Source of the DNA: a virus
Reading direction: 5' to 3' (one strand)
IMG/VR virus record: IMGVR_UViG_3300026488_000008
Coordinates: 1 to 35,787 of that record
Length of the DNA stretch: 35,787 nt
A program made the position numbers and the translations under genes. A model generated the notes under the pieces. It was given only the letters and a program-made list of their open reading frames with translations, was not told where the DNA came from and did no database searches. Below are positions 7,960-15,792 of the stretch, one piece after another (positions within the stretch are counted from its first letter, which is position 1; every line of letters begins with the position of its first letter).

Positions 7960-8307
7960 TTATCCTATACCCACGTACCGCTTTGCCTCCCAGAGCCCCT
8001 GCATGTACTCCTTCGCGAATCTCTCGAACGCCTGCTGGATAGCGTTCGCCATCTCTTCGACGTCCTCAGTCTCATAGACGTCGGGGTAATACATCTTCGG
8101 TATGTCGAGCAACCGCAGCTTCGTGAAGACGAGGTTGCCCTTCGCATCCGTGCGGTAGAGGTAGAGGAACACCTCTGTCTTCTGCTCGCCCGTCAGCGGG
8201 TCTGTCGTCTGCTCCCGCCGCATCAGCCAGTAGCCGTGCTCGGACAACACACGCCTCGCATGCATCACCCTGAACGTCTCAAACGGCACCTCAAACACAG
8301 CGACCAC
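7960..8307 (-). CDS. Unknown protein after the membrane proteins, 115 residues
   Basis: No family is recognised. The protein has a beta-rich front (MVAVFEVPFETF), a loop containing TTDPLTGEQK, and an amphipathic C-terminal helix (VEEMANAIQQAFERFAKEYMQ). The frame is open up to ATG 8340, but that stretch coincides with the more convincing end of the overlapping ORF 8309-8467. I therefore prefer GTG 8307, just past that ORF's stop, implying coupled translation. No strong ribosome-binding site is seen for either start. Its position between portal and surface genes suggests a virion or assembly protein. Confidence 0.6.
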   Translation of the reverse strand: MVAVFEVPFETFRVMHARRVLSEHGYWLMRREQTTDPLTGEQKTEVFLYLYRTDAKGNLVFTKLRLLDIPKMYYPDVYETEDVEEMANAIQQAFERFAKEYMQGLWEAKRYVGIG

Positions 8308-8308
8308 C

Positions 8309-8467
8309 CTACACGCGCAAGATCGCACGCAGTTGCTCATCTATCTCGTCCATCTGCTGCAACAGCTCTCTGAACCGTCGCTGGTTGTCAATCAGCCATT
8401 TATAGGCGGGATAAGTTTCCCAGTCACCACAAAGACGACGATCGCCAGCAGCACTAAGACGACCCAC
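8309..8467 (-). CDS. Possible overlapping small gene inside the end of the membrane-protein gene
   Basis: A 52-residue frame starts at GTG 8467 with GGAGGTG five bases upstream, lying in another frame inside the 8392-8628 gene, and ends at TAG 8309. Residues 14-33 (GDWETYPAYKWLIDNQRRFR) and the helical end (MDEIDEQLRAILRV) look like real protein rather than a frame shadow. About half lies beyond the membrane gene's stop, in sequence otherwise unexplained. An alternative is that this is a frameshifted extension of the membrane protein. Function unknown. Confidence 0.5.
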   Translation of the reverse strand: MGRLSAAGDRRLCGDWETYPAYKWLIDNQRRFRELLQQMDEIDEQLRAILRV

Positions 8468-8628
8468 TTGAGCACCTCCACAACTTTTAATTTCTCCTCC
8501 ATCACTCCTAACCGCCGATCCATATCTTGCAACAACACCGCAACATCTTCGTTTGTCTTTGCAATCCTTTCCAGCGCCGCGTTCTGCCTTTCAAGGTAAA
8601 GTTTCAGTATATCGAGCAAGTCGGACAT
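8392..8628 (-). CDS. Coiled-coil protein with C-terminal membrane anchor
   Basis: The 78-residue protein consists of a heptad-rich helix (LLDILKLYLERQNAALERIAK, continuing to MDRRLGVMEEKLKVVEV) and one membrane helix near residues 55-72 (WVVLVLLAIVVFVV). ATG 8628 has GGTGA seven bases upstream, overlapping the portal stop; ATG 8646 is the alternative. The layout recalls small phage membrane proteins placed near portal or lysis genes. A holin or spanin-like role is possible but cannot be shown. The end overlaps the ORF at 8309-8467. Confidence 0.75.
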   Translation of the reverse strand: MSDLLDILKLYLERQNAALERIAKTNEDVAVLLQDMDRRLGVMEEKLKVVEVLKWVVLVLLAIVVFVVTGKLIPPING

Positions 8629-8635
8629 CTCTTGC

Positions 8636-9949
8636 TCACCGCTCATATCCTATCGCCTTGCGGAACACAATTTCCAGCGCGTCCTTCACCTTGTTGTCCC
8701 TCGCACGCCGCTCGTCCTCGTCCGCGTTTTCCTCCTTCCCGCCCTTCGGCTCCTTGATACCAGCGGGCGCAAGGTAAAACGGGTTGTCCTCAATATCCTC
8801 TGGCGTCTCGGGAGGCAGACCCATGAGCTCACGCGCCTCGCTCGGGGAAATGAGCCCAAGCTTGTATAAAGGCACGACCCATGTAACCGCCCGCACCTGA
8901 TTCTTCGCATACGCGGGCGTGAACTTAATTGCAACGCCGCTACCAAACTTGGACACAAAACGGCGCGTGAGAATTCTCCCCCACTCGTCCTGCACAGCAC
9001 GTATGCGGGAGAAATAGGGAATCATAGTGTATTCGTCGCTACGCTTCTGCGAGCCGTATATGCGGGACAGCGGGACGTCCCACACGACGCACATCAACCG
9101 CGTCAGCATATCGTAGAGGTCGGAGAACTGCATCTCCTCTGGACCCTTCTGCAACTGAATGACATCCATGGGCACGGAAGAGACCATCACGCGGTTGCGG
9201 TTCTCTGACAGTGCACGGCGCAGACGCTCCTTGAACTCAAGGTATTCACGGCTGTTCGGCTGAATCCCCGCCGTCTTAAGGTCAACCTGCAGTATGACCT
9301 TCGGCATACCTCCGCTCTCAAAATACTTGCGCACGTATTCTTTCAGCGCGTCGAGAAGCCGCATGTCCTCAATTGCGACAGAAAGAGGAGTGAAAGTCGC
9401 AACGCCCGACGGTGTGATATTGTGGTTGTCCTTCCCCGCCTCATACATAAAGGCAGAGATGTGGATTAACTCGTCGGGCCTCCACTTCGCGACCTCCTTG
9501 CCCTGAATCTTCTGCACATACTGCACGATGTTGCCGTATTTGTCATACTCCTTCTTCACTGTGGACGCGGGAATCCACACGAGCTTCTTCGGCTTCCCGC
9601 CCTTTGTGAAGACGGGCTCGAGATACGCGTCGCCGTATATGAGGTAGTCAAAGAAAGCGGAGCGGATGACCTTGAAGAAACCCATATCGAGGAGCGCGTT
9701 ATACACGCGCTGCTGCGTCTCCTTGTCGGGCGCAACAATCTGCGGCGAAGAAAGAACATCGTTTGCAATTGCCTGTATCGGTGCAAACGCCTCTATGTTC
9801 GAGCGCACGAGATCTGAGAGTTCCTTCTTCTCCATCTGCTCAATCGCGAGCCAGTATGCATCGAGCTGCTGATAATCGCCCGTTCCGCTGACACCTGTCT
9901 GCCTGCCAATCGATTTAAAAATACTGCGAATTCCGTCTATGATACCCAT
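8636..9949 (-). CDS. Portal protein, HK97/SPP1-type
   Basis: The 437-residue portal forms the dodecameric DNA gate in one capsid vertex. Recognisable parts are the N-terminal clip of the form IAPDKETQ...F..Y..LIYGDAYLEPV, the WRPDELIHIS segment (residues about 150-160), GVATFTPLSVAIED, the EMQFSDLYDMLTRLMCVVWDVP stem-like helix and the C-terminal GLISPSEARELMGLPP that ends many portals. ATG 9949 has GGAGG nine bases upstream; earlier in-frame starts are too close to it or lack it. It is separated from the terminase genes by the rightward operon 10030-11497, unlike the usual adjacent order. Confidence 0.9.
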   Translation of the reverse strand: MGIIDGIRSIFKSIGRQTGVSGTGDYQQLDAYWLAIEQMEKKELSDLVRSNIEAFAPIQAIANDVLSSPQIVAPDKETQQRVYNALLDMGFFKVIRSAFFDYLIYGDAYLEPVFTKGGKPKKLVWIPASTVKKEYDKYGNIVQYVQKIQGKEVAKWRPDELIHISAFMYEAGKDNHNITPSGVATFTPLSVAIEDMRLLDALKEYVRKYFESGGMPKVILQVDLKTAGIQPNSREYLEFKERLRRALSENRNRVMVSSVPMDVIQLQKGPEEMQFSDLYDMLTRLMCVVWDVPLSRIYGSQKRSDEYTMIPYFSRIRAVQDEWGRILTRRFVSKFGSGVAIKFTPAYAKNQVRAVTWVVPLYKLGLISPSEARELMGLPPETPEDIEDNPFYLAPAGIKEPKGGKEENADEDERRARDNKVKDALEIVFRKAIGYER

Positions 9950-9998
9950 GAGCATTCGCCTCCGCGGAGCACAACCTACATAACTATTGACCGACAAC

Positions 9999-10014
9999 GT
10001 TTTAACCTTTGCGG
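9999..10014. promoter_or_regulatory. Conserved element serving divergent transcription of portal and phosphoesterase operons
   Basis: CGTTTTAACCTTTGCGG lies between portal and the rightward operon. For the rightward gene the TTTTAA box centre (about 10003) is 27 nt from ATG 10030, the spacing of a leaderless archaeal transcript. The reverse complement offers TTAAAA to the leftward portal gene, about 50 nt upstream of its ATG. Confidence 0.65.
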
Positions 10015-10029
10015 TGTTATATATATGCG

Positions 10030-10950
10030 ATGATGCGCAACAACGAGTTAAACGACAACCATTTCAAGGTTCTGCGCGCCCTGAAGAAGTTCTCCAAAAC
10101 GGGCGGCGCAACGTATGACGACCTCGAAGACGCGACGCGGATAAAGAAGTCGTCGCTCTACGTCTACATACACGACCTCCGCGAGGCGGGATATCCGATT
10201 GAAACCGTCGGTGACCGTCTGTTCCTCGAACAGCACACGACGAAGAACTCGCGGGAGATCACGCTCGACGGGACGCACTTCCGCGTCGGGCTGATAGCCG
10301 ACACGCACATAGGCAGCAAGAAGTTCGACGAGGAACATCTGCACGAGTTCTACCGCCTCGCCGAGGAGTGGGGTGCAGACATCGTCCTACACGCGGGCGA
10401 TATAACGGAGGGCTTCAACGTCTACCGCGGGCAGGAGAACGAGATTGACGTCTGGGGCGTGGACGAACAGGTGGAGCGCGTCATCGAGGTGTATCCCGAC
10501 AACCTGCCGACGGCTTTCATAACGGGAAATCACGACCTCGCCGTCATGAAGACGGCGGGCGTGGACATAGGCAAAATGATTGCACGCGAGCGACCGGACA
10601 TGGAATACCTCGGGCGCTACGTGGCTGACGTCCACCTCGGCGACATCACAGTGCGGCTATTGCACCCAGACGGCGGAGTGACGTATGCGCTGTCATACCG
10701 CCCGCAGAAATACGTCGAGGGATACCTTGCCAAGGGAGACGATGTCGGCCTGTTGCTGTTCGGCCATCTGCACGAGCAACTTATACTGCACCACGCCGAT
10801 ACATACGTCGTCCTGCCCGGTTGCTTCCAGAGACCAACGGACTACCTCATACGCAAGGGCCTACACCCTGTTATAGGTGGTGTATTGGCCGACATAAGTG
10901 TTAAAGGGGGAAGGGTCGATATATTGTTTAGGGTTGTAAAATGGGTATGA
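10030..10950 (+). CDS. Winged-helix DNA-binding domain fused to calcineurin-type metallophosphoesterase
   Basis: The 306-residue protein has an N-terminal winged-helix of about 75 residues (FKVLRALKKFSKTGGATYDDL, IKKSSLYVYIHDLREAGYPI) and a metallophosphoesterase core with all five motifs: ADTHIG, HAGDI, TGNHD, LLHPDGG and GHLH. Such enzymes hydrolyse phosphodiesters with two metals; members act as nucleases (Mre11/SbcD-like) or nucleotide phosphatases. The DNA-binding head argues for a DNA substrate. ATG 10030 (or the next codon, 10033) fits a leaderless transcript from the box at 9999. It is the first gene of a rightward operon opposing the terminase genes, so it may act in DNA processing for packaging. 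Confidence 0.85.
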   Translation: MMRNNELNDNHFKVLRALKKFSKTGGATYDDLEDATRIKKSSLYVYIHDLREAGYPIETVGDRLFLEQHTTKNSREITLDGTHFRVGLIADTHIGSKKFDEEHLHEFYRLAEEWGADIVLHAGDITEGFNVYRGQENEIDVWGVDEQVERVIEVYPDNLPTAFITGNHDLAVMKTAGVDIGKMIARERPDMEYLGRYVADVHLGDITVRLLHPDGGVTYALSYRPQKYVEGYLAKGDDVGLLLFGHLHEQLILHHADTYVVLPGCFQRPTDYLIRKGLHPVIGGVLADISVKGGRVDILFRVVKWV

Positions 10951-11216
10951 AGGAATACCTGCGCGCATACTTCGCGCACAAGGAGGGAGACGTCCGATAC
11001 GGCATCAAGCTCGGCGCGATGGTAGCGCTGATTATCGGCTTCTTTTTGATGGCGGAGCACGCGTGGATGTGGGACGGCTTCGACCCGATTTGGCTCGACC
11101 CGCTCGGGCATGAGTGGATCGGCTTCTATCTCGTGCTCGCTGCCGCGGGCGTGTTTATAAAACTGCGGTGGGACAAATCGACGTATGTTAAAATGTGGGA
11201 AAAAACAAAAAGGTGA
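10941..11216 (+). CDS. Small two-helix membrane protein
   Basis: The 91-residue protein has two membrane helices (about 26-41, VALIIGFFLMAEH; about 63-76, FYLVLAAAGVFI), a Trp/Asp-rich loop between them (WMWDGFDPIWLDP) and a basic end. It overlaps the phosphoesterase stop; either ATG 10941 or ATG 10947 (ATGA overlap) could start it. No family is recognised. A holin-like or membrane-anchoring role is possible. AGGTGA near its stop serves the next gene. Confidence 0.75.
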   Translation: MGMKEYLRAYFAHKEGDVRYGIKLGAMVALIIGFFLMAEHAWMWDGFDPIWLDPLGHEWIGFYLVLAAAGVFIKLRWDKSTYVKMWEKTKR

Positions 11217-11221
11217 AGTGA

Positions 11222-11497
11222 ATGGCAAGGCGGCGAGGCAAGGCGGCCGTAGGGGCGGCGGAGGCGGAGCTGCCAGCGGCGCGGTGCGATTATTGCGGGG
11301 CGGAGATTCCAGCGGGCCGTGGGCTGAAAATCGTCGCGCCAGTGCGGCAGGGCGGCAAGACCGTGATGCGCGTGCTGCGGTTCTGCAACTGGCGGGAGGC
11401 GTATGCGTTCATAATGTTCCTCGTGTCGAGCGAGTGGGATGCGGCAAAAGCAACGCATCTTGTGCAGAACGACCCCGCAGAGATGATGTATGGCTAA
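11222..11497 (+). CDS. Small cysteine-containing (possible TRASH/zinc) protein
   Basis: The 91-residue protein has a basic N-terminus (MARRRGK) and CDYCGAEI (Cys22, Cys25), followed by RFCNWREAYAF (Cys55). This C-x2-C...FCN spacing resembles TRASH/MYM-type metal-binding modules; His79 might complete a site, but only three Cys are present. AGGTGA precedes ATG 11222. The gene converges on the large terminase and their stop codons share bases 11494-11497. It may bind nucleic acid or partner the upstream phosphoesterase; function unknown. Confidence 0.7.
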   Translation: MARRRGKAAVGAAEAELPAARCDYCGAEIPAGRGLKIVAPVRQGGKTVMRVLRFCNWREAYAFIMFLVSSEWDAAKATHLVQNDPAEMMYG

Positions 11498-12870
11498 ACG
11501 ATTTCGTCGAAGAAGGCGCGGAACGGAGCTGCGTTGATTGCGGCGTCGTAGGCGAGAGCGAGTGACATCACCATGTCGTCGTGGCCCCGCAGTGCTTCGA
11601 GGCGGATGCGGTCGCCGACCTTGTGCAGGCCGATGGACGTCAGCTCGTGGTAGAGGTCCGTGTCGTCGGGAAGCCTGAGCCATCGGTTGCGGATTGCGAC
11701 CTCCAACTGCGACAGAATTCTTTCCTTCGAGCGGCGCTTCGTCTCGAAGCTGTGGACTATCGCCGACAGGCGCGGGTCTTTGACGAGCTCAGCGTAGTAG
11801 CCCTGACCGAGACCCGTGACTTCGATTTGGATTGCGCTGAAGTTGAACTCCTCGTCGAGCTCGCTGAGCAGGCGGACGAGCTCCGTCGGTGCGATGCGGT
11901 CACGCGTGCGGTAGATGTAGTGCACGGCATAGACAGGGCGGTCGCCGTCAGCCTTCGCGCCGAGGACTGTGATGACCGTGTAGTCGTCCGCACCTGCCGC
12001 GAGGTCAATGCCTGCGTAGTATGCGTAGCCGTCCCTTGCACGAGGTGCTGGGCGGATTGTCGGGTCGATACACGCCTGCACGTCCTCCTCGCGGAACAGG
12101 AGCGCCCCCGCAGGAATCGGCTTACAGAGATACTCGCGGAACCACGCGAAGACGGACATGTTGTTCTTGAGGTTTTCGAGGTCTTGCGGCGTGAAGCGGT
12201 CGGGCCACAGGACGCGTCCCTCGTAAATTGCCGCGAAGCGGCGCGTCACGAACTGCGTGTATTTGTCCTCGCTCATGAAGTCGGCGAATATGTCGTTCTC
12301 CGCCATGGGCGTGCCGACGACGATGAGCTTTCCCTTCTTCGTCTGCACGGTCGGCATGATGACGCTGTTAAATATCTCCTTGCTGCGCGTGACAGAGTAG
12401 TCGGTATCCTGCAGGATGTCGTCACAGACGGCGAGGTCGACGTGTAGACCGCGGATTGATGGCTGGAACGGGCGTGCAATAATTTTACAGCCCGTCTTCG
12501 TGTGGAGCTCCTGCGCCGACCAGACGTCCTCACGCCCACGGGGCTTCAAGAGCGCACGGAGGTATGCGTCGTCATCGACCTTCTCCTTTATGCGCTCGAT
12601 AATCTTCTTGGACTGCGCGAACGTGGACGAGACGATTAAAATCTCTTTGTTGTTGTAGCGCACCGCCCACCACAGCGGGTAGAGGACGGACATGAGCTCT
12701 GACTTGCCGTGCCCACGCGGTGCGAGTATTGCGACGTAGCGGTGCTTCTCGGCGAGCGCGACCATCTCGACGTGGAACCATGCGAGGCGGTATCCGAGGT
12801 AGCGTGCGAAGTAGGTGAAGTCGCGGCGCAGACGGTGCCGCAACAGCTGTGCGCGTATGTTCTTGCTCAC
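11494..12870 (-). CDS. terL: Terminase large subunit (ATPase and nuclease)
   Basis: The 458-residue motor packages DNA. The ATPase has Walker A LAPRGHGKSEL (about residue 50), Walker B DLAVCDDIL and the coupling motif VVGTPM. The RNase H-like nuclease has GIDLAAGADDYT, IEVTGLGQG and GHDDMVMSLALAY, carrying the acidic metal ligands. GTG 12870 overlaps the signal peptidase stop (GTGA); TTG 12879 is an alternative. No strong ribosome-binding site is visible, so coupling is likely. The 3' end overlaps by four bases the stop of a gene on the opposite strand. Confidence 0.93.
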   Translation of the reverse strand: MSKNIRAQLLRHRLRRDFTYFARYLGYRLAWFHVEMVALAEKHRYVAILAPRGHGKSELMSVLYPLWWAVRYNNKEILIVSSTFAQSKKIIERIKEKVDDDAYLRALLKPRGREDVWSAQELHTKTGCKIIARPFQPSIRGLHVDLAVCDDILQDTDYSVTRSKEIFNSVIMPTVQTKKGKLIVVGTPMAENDIFADFMSEDKYTQFVTRRFAAIYEGRVLWPDRFTPQDLENLKNNMSVFAWFREYLCKPIPAGALLFREEDVQACIDPTIRPAPRARDGYAYYAGIDLAAGADDYTVITVLGAKADGDRPVYAVHYIYRTRDRIAPTELVRLLSELDEEFNFSAIQIEVTGLGQGYYAELVKDPRLSAIVHSFETKRRSKERILSQLEVAIRNRWLRLPDDTDLYHELTSIGLHKVGDRIRLEALRGHDDMVMSLALAYDAAINAAPFRAFFDEIV

Positions 12871-13343
12871 TGTAGCCAAACAACATCACCATTTTCGTCG
12901 TATATGTAGCCGACGACGGCGCACATGACGTGTGACGCGGGCACAACGCCGTCTGGCACGGGGTTCGTCTCACGGTTGTCGCCCCACGTTATGTAGAACT
13001 CGTCGTTTATGTCTGCCACGATGCGGTGGTCGACGAGGGACGCGGGATGCACGAACACGTCCTGCATCTCGACGGGCGGAGCGTATGCGACGATGTCGCC
13101 GACGTCGTATTCGTCTTTCTTCACGCAGACGACCGTTATGCCGCCGCACGGCAGCGTCGGATACATCGAGCAACCCTGTGCACGTATGTGATACACCGTG
13201 CCGACGGGGTCGTCCCACGTCTCCGCCACGTGCTCGAGACCGACATACGAGGCGGTGACTGCCTCTATGTGCGGCAGATACGAATAGACCAGCAGCACGG
13301 CAAGGGCAACCGACACGAGCAAGAGAGCACGGTCACAGCTCAC
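12867..13343 (-). CDS. Type I signal peptidase, archaeal/Sec11-like
   Basis: The 158-residue protein has an N-terminal membrane anchor (ALLLVSVALAVLLVY, residues 6-20) and the S26 signal peptidase core: GCSMYPTL with catalytic Ser59, DEYDVGDIVAY, VDHRIV with His106, and the GDN motif (121-123, Asp122). Archaeal and eukaryotic enzymes use Ser/His as here, whereas bacterial ones use Ser/Lys. The active site would face outside the membrane. GTG 13343 has GGTGA six bases upstream. It sits between the terminase subunits and overlaps both, which is a surprising place for a secretory protease. Its substrate is unknown. Confidence 0.85.
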   Translation of the reverse strand: MSCDRALLLVSVALAVLLVYSYLPHIEAVTASYVGLEHVAETWDDPVGTVYHIRAQGCSMYPTLPCGGITVVCVKKDEYDVGDIVAYAPPVEMQDVFVHPASLVDHRIVADINDEFYITWGDNRETNPVPDGVVPASHVMCAVVGYIYDENGDVVWLQ

Positions 13344-13944
13344 CTTCCTTCACCTCTGGCGCCTCTTCAAGCCACTCCTCATACGCTCGCATGGCAAGGA
13401 CTTCGTAGTCGATGCCACGCTGCAGGTAGTCCCACAGACCGTCGCGGTCTTTAATCTCGATGTAGCCAAGCTCGGCGAGGTGCTTAACGAACTCGAAGTC
13501 GATCTTGGCGAGCTCCTCGTCCGTGAACATCGTGTCCGTGTCCGCCGACTGCATCGCCTTGTTGAGCATCTCGATTGCCTTGAGCAGGGACGGCGTCAGC
13601 TGGGTGTACTCCCTAAACTTGCCCTGCTCCTTGAGCTGGTTTATGATTGACTCGATGTCGCGGACAATTCCGCCGAGCTTCTCCGACAGGACGTAACGCT
13701 CACGGAGGTTACGCAGACGCAGACGGAGTTCGGCACGCTGTCGCCGTATCGCCTCCGCCTCGTTCTCCTGAACCGTCGCGATGTCGTCGATTGAGACCTC
13801 AATACCGTTCTCGCGCAGGACTTCGCGTATCTCCTCCTTCGGCCTGTCAAGTGCGGTGAGCGTGACGATGACCTCACGCACGAAGTCGAAGTCTGTCTGC
13901 GTCGGCTCACGATGGACAACGGGCTTTCCAATTTTACTTCCCAT
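13333..13944 (-). CDS. terS: Probable terminase small subunit
   Basis: The 203-residue protein has a helical N-terminus of DNA-binding appearance (FDFVREVIVTLTALDRPKEE, IREVLRENGIEVSIDDI), a long charged coiled-coil centre (EAEAIRRQRAELRLRLRNLR) and a helical oligomerisation-like end. That arrangement and its position upstream of the large terminase fit the DNA-recognition subunit. ATG 13944 has GGAGG seven bases before it and lies within the end of the methyltransferase gene. Assignment is by organisation and synteny, not by a diagnostic motif. Confidence 0.65.
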   Translation of the reverse strand: MGSKIGKPVVHREPTQTDFDFVREVIVTLTALDRPKEEIREVLRENGIEVSIDDIATVQENEAEAIRRQRAELRLRLRNLRERYVLSEKLGGIVRDIESIINQLKEQGKFREYTQLTPSLLKAIEMLNKAMQSADTDTMFTDEELAKIDFEFVKHLAELGYIEIKDRDGLWDYLQRGIDYEVLAMRAYEEWLEEAPEVKEGEL

Positions 13945-14701
13945 CAACAACCCTCCTTCTTGCCAGTTCGCAATACTCGCGGGATATATCCACGCCAATC
14001 GCACGGCGGTTCAACATCTTCGCAGCAACCAAAGTAGTTCCGCTCCCAGCGAAAGGATCCAACACCAAATCGCCAACATAGCTGAACAGTTTAATGCACC
14101 GCTTCGGCAACTCAATCGGAAATGGCGCTGGATGCCCAATTCTCTTTGCACTTTCTCCTCTAAAAGTCCACACTCCGAGCGTCCAATCTATAAATTCCTC
14201 ACGTGTAATGTCTGACTCTCCCTTCTTCTTTTTCTTCCATTGTTTCTTGTATAACACTACAATCGCCTCAGCAGGCGGAATCACATACGGCGCAGAAGCA
14301 CTCATAAACGAACCCCACGCCGTGCGCTTCGATATGTGCCCGCCATACCATATAATCGTCGTAAAATACTTCCACCCCACCTGCTTAGCGACAGTAACCA
14401 CATCGGAGTAGAGACTGATCATTCCTTCCCCTTTTACCCCTTTTCGGTTGCTTATAGGTATGTTTAAGCACATCCTACCATCATCTGCCGCGAGCAAATA
14501 CACCTTTTTCAACCATTTTGCGGTCCATTCTAAATAATCGTCATACGAAACACTGTCGTGATACACATCGTAGTCTATGTCAAGATTATACGGCGGCGAC
14601 GTGACTATCAAATCTACAGAGCCATCGGGAATAGAGGCAACCTCCAAAAAATCTCCATAAATTATCTGAATCTGTCCATCATCGTACACAACCTCAGACA
14701 C
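13934..14701 (-). CDS. Beta-class DNA methyltransferase (N4-cytosine or N6-adenine)
   Basis: The 255-residue enzyme has motif IV TSPPYN (residues 34-39) near the N-terminus and motif I DPFAGSGTT with the AdoMet-binding VGVDIS-like strand near the C-terminus, the order of the beta class. SPPY motifs are commonest in N4-cytosine enzymes but also occur in N6-adenine ones, so the base is undecided. No restriction gene is nearby, so it probably protects viral DNA or marks it for packaging. GTG 14701 has GGAGGGG five to six bases upstream and overlaps the previous gene by 8 nt. Its base composition is AT-richer than its neighbours, suggesting acquisition. Confidence 0.9.
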   Translation of the reverse strand: MSEVVYDDGQIQIIYGDFLEVASIPDGSVDLIVTSPPYNLDIDYDVYHDSVSYDDYLEWTAKWLKKVYLLAADDGRMCLNIPISNRKGVKGEGMISLYSDVVTVAKQVGWKYFTTIIWYGGHISKRTAWGSFMSASAPYVIPPAEAIVVLYKKQWKKKKKGESDITREEFIDWTLGVWTFRGESAKRIGHPAPFPIELPKRCIKLFSYVGDLVLDPFAGSGTTLVAAKMLNRRAIGVDISREYCELARRRVVDGK

Positions 14702-15107
14702 GCCTACCCCTCCTGCGGTTGATTATGTGCGCAACGAACTCCGCCGCCTGCTGCATCTTGCGGAACTGCACGAAATGGATGCCGCCGTCTATGAGCTCCT
14801 GCACGAACAGTGGCTGTGCTCGCTCGACATCCTCGCTGTTGGCACGGCACAGCCCGTAGAACACGACGAACTTCTCCCACGTCGCTGGAACCCTGTCCAG
14901 CCCTTCCCACGCCGCACGAATAGGGTCGTCCTCCCGCACAGCGGATATGACGACGAACCCGAGATGAAGCACGGGCACCCACAGCACGGGGACGTCGTCA
15001 CCGACCGAGATTATAGGGTCGCGGTCAAGCCACTGCGACAGAGACTCGACGAACCGACGGTCAACCTTTCCCGCCTTAACTGAAATCCATTTCGGGGCCT
15101 GTAGCAT
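14694..15107 (-). CDS. Unknown protein heading the packaging operon, 137 residues
   Basis: No family is recognised. The soluble protein has a hydrophobic core strand (VPVLWVPVLHLGFVVISAV, about residues 39-57), a helical C-terminal half and an Arg-rich end (NRRRGRRV). The frame is open to 15149, but that stretch contains the promoter. ATG 15107 is about 27 nt from the TTAAAA box centre, fitting a leaderless message, and there is no Shine-Dalgarno sequence. It is the first gene of the operon leading to the large terminase. Confidence 0.7.
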   Translation of the reverse strand: MLQAPKWISVKAGKVDRRFVESLSQWLDRDPIISVGDDVPVLWVPVLHLGFVVISAVREDDPIRAAWEGLDRVPATWEKFVVFYGLCRANSEDVERAQPLFVQELIDGGIHFVQFRKMQQAAEFVAHIINRRRGRRV

Positions 15108-15130
15108 CGTATTTATATACCGCCGAAAAC

Positions 15131-15171
15131 GTTTTAACACCTTCGCCACACGGTGGCGGAAGTGTTTTAAC
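15131..15171. promoter_or_regulatory. Divergent promoter pair with dyad symmetry
   Basis: Two GTTTTAAC boxes (15131-15138 and 15164-15171) flank an imperfect inverted repeat, ACCTTCGCCAC against GTGGCGGAAGT. The left box serves the leftward packaging operon (27 nt to ATG 15107). The right box would start rightward RNA near 15190, where no convincing gene exists. The dyad between them looks like an operator. Confidence 0.6.
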
Positions 15172-15185
15172 GGATTCCGCCCTTA

Positions 15186-15400
15186 TGTTATCGGGCGGGC
15201 GGGAGGAAAGCCGCCCATCGTGTGTCGGATGGTGGGTCGGCAATCGACGAAGAGCCCCAAACGCACGGTAGTAGGTGGCCCGCCTTGCGGCGGGCCCGTG
15301 CCCCCCAATTTCTCGGTTCGCCGCGCGCCAGTGGCGCTTGGCGTGAGTAGGGTCAGTCGTCTTTTGGTGTGTTCTTGCGTCGCTACGTTACCGAGCGGTG
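15186..15400 (+). ncRNA. Possible structured RNA: GC-rich hairpin cluster
   Basis: Downstream of the right-hand box are closely spaced stems: GGCGG/CCGCC around a GAGGAAAG loop (about 15195-15215), CCATC/GATGG, GTCG/CGAC, a strong GCCCGCC-TTGC-GGCGGGC hairpin (about 15282-15299) and GCGCC-AGT-GGCGC. The open frame across it (15220-15408) has no ribosome-binding site and an implausible composition. No known RNA family is recognised, and the 3' end is undefined. It may equally be DNA secondary structure of an origin. Confidence 0.35.
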
Positions 15401-15780
15401 TGAGGTAACTTGTAGATGTATAATTGTTTCCGCGTGTGTATATTTTCGGGCAAACAGGAATGTAAAACTTTTGGCGTTTTGCCGTATAAAAAACACACTT
15501 TTACGTGTGTGCCTATGGCTGTGCCCCCTACGGGGGCTGCACTGCAAAAAATTTACACAGCGGAGCAAGACTACCGACTGCGGCTGTAGCCGCATACTTA
15601 TGTGCGACGCAAAGTTTAAAAATGTTTGTGTCCGTGTGCCGTGCTGTCTGTCTGATTGCCGTCGTTGTTGTCACGGACGAGGGACAACAAGAGGTTCACG
15701 GAAGGGCGAAAATTTTTGGGTCGTCTGTTTTTTCTTTCGCCCGCCTGTCCCCTGTCCAAGCCCGGCTTCATGTTGCCTGT
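15401..15780. other. Non-coding stretch with spaced hairpins
   Basis: No plausible gene was found on either strand. It contains GCCCCC-TAC-GGGGGC (15523-15537), TGCGGC-TGTA-GCCGCA (15579-15594), a CACAC/GTGTG arm pair near 15493-15510, and a TTGTC/GACAA pair near 15667-15690. Base composition moves from GC-rich to AT-rich along the stretch. It continues the hairpin density of the flanking regions. Confidence 0.5.
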
Positions 15781-15792
15781 GACATATACATC

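Noticed and set aside
11581-12447. Rightward open frame opposite the large terminase
   Set aside because: Codon-bias shadow of the terminase; product composition is not protein-like.
13934-14701. Restriction-modification system
   Set aside because: No endonuclease gene accompanies this methyltransferase or the Dam-type one at 21894, so self-protection or modification is more likely.
15195-15215. Resemblance of GGGAGGAAAGCCGCCC to the RNase P RNA core
   Set aside because: The other conserved RNase P regions (the later GUGAAA and ACAGAA segments) are not present downstream, and the short match lies in a simple hairpin loop.
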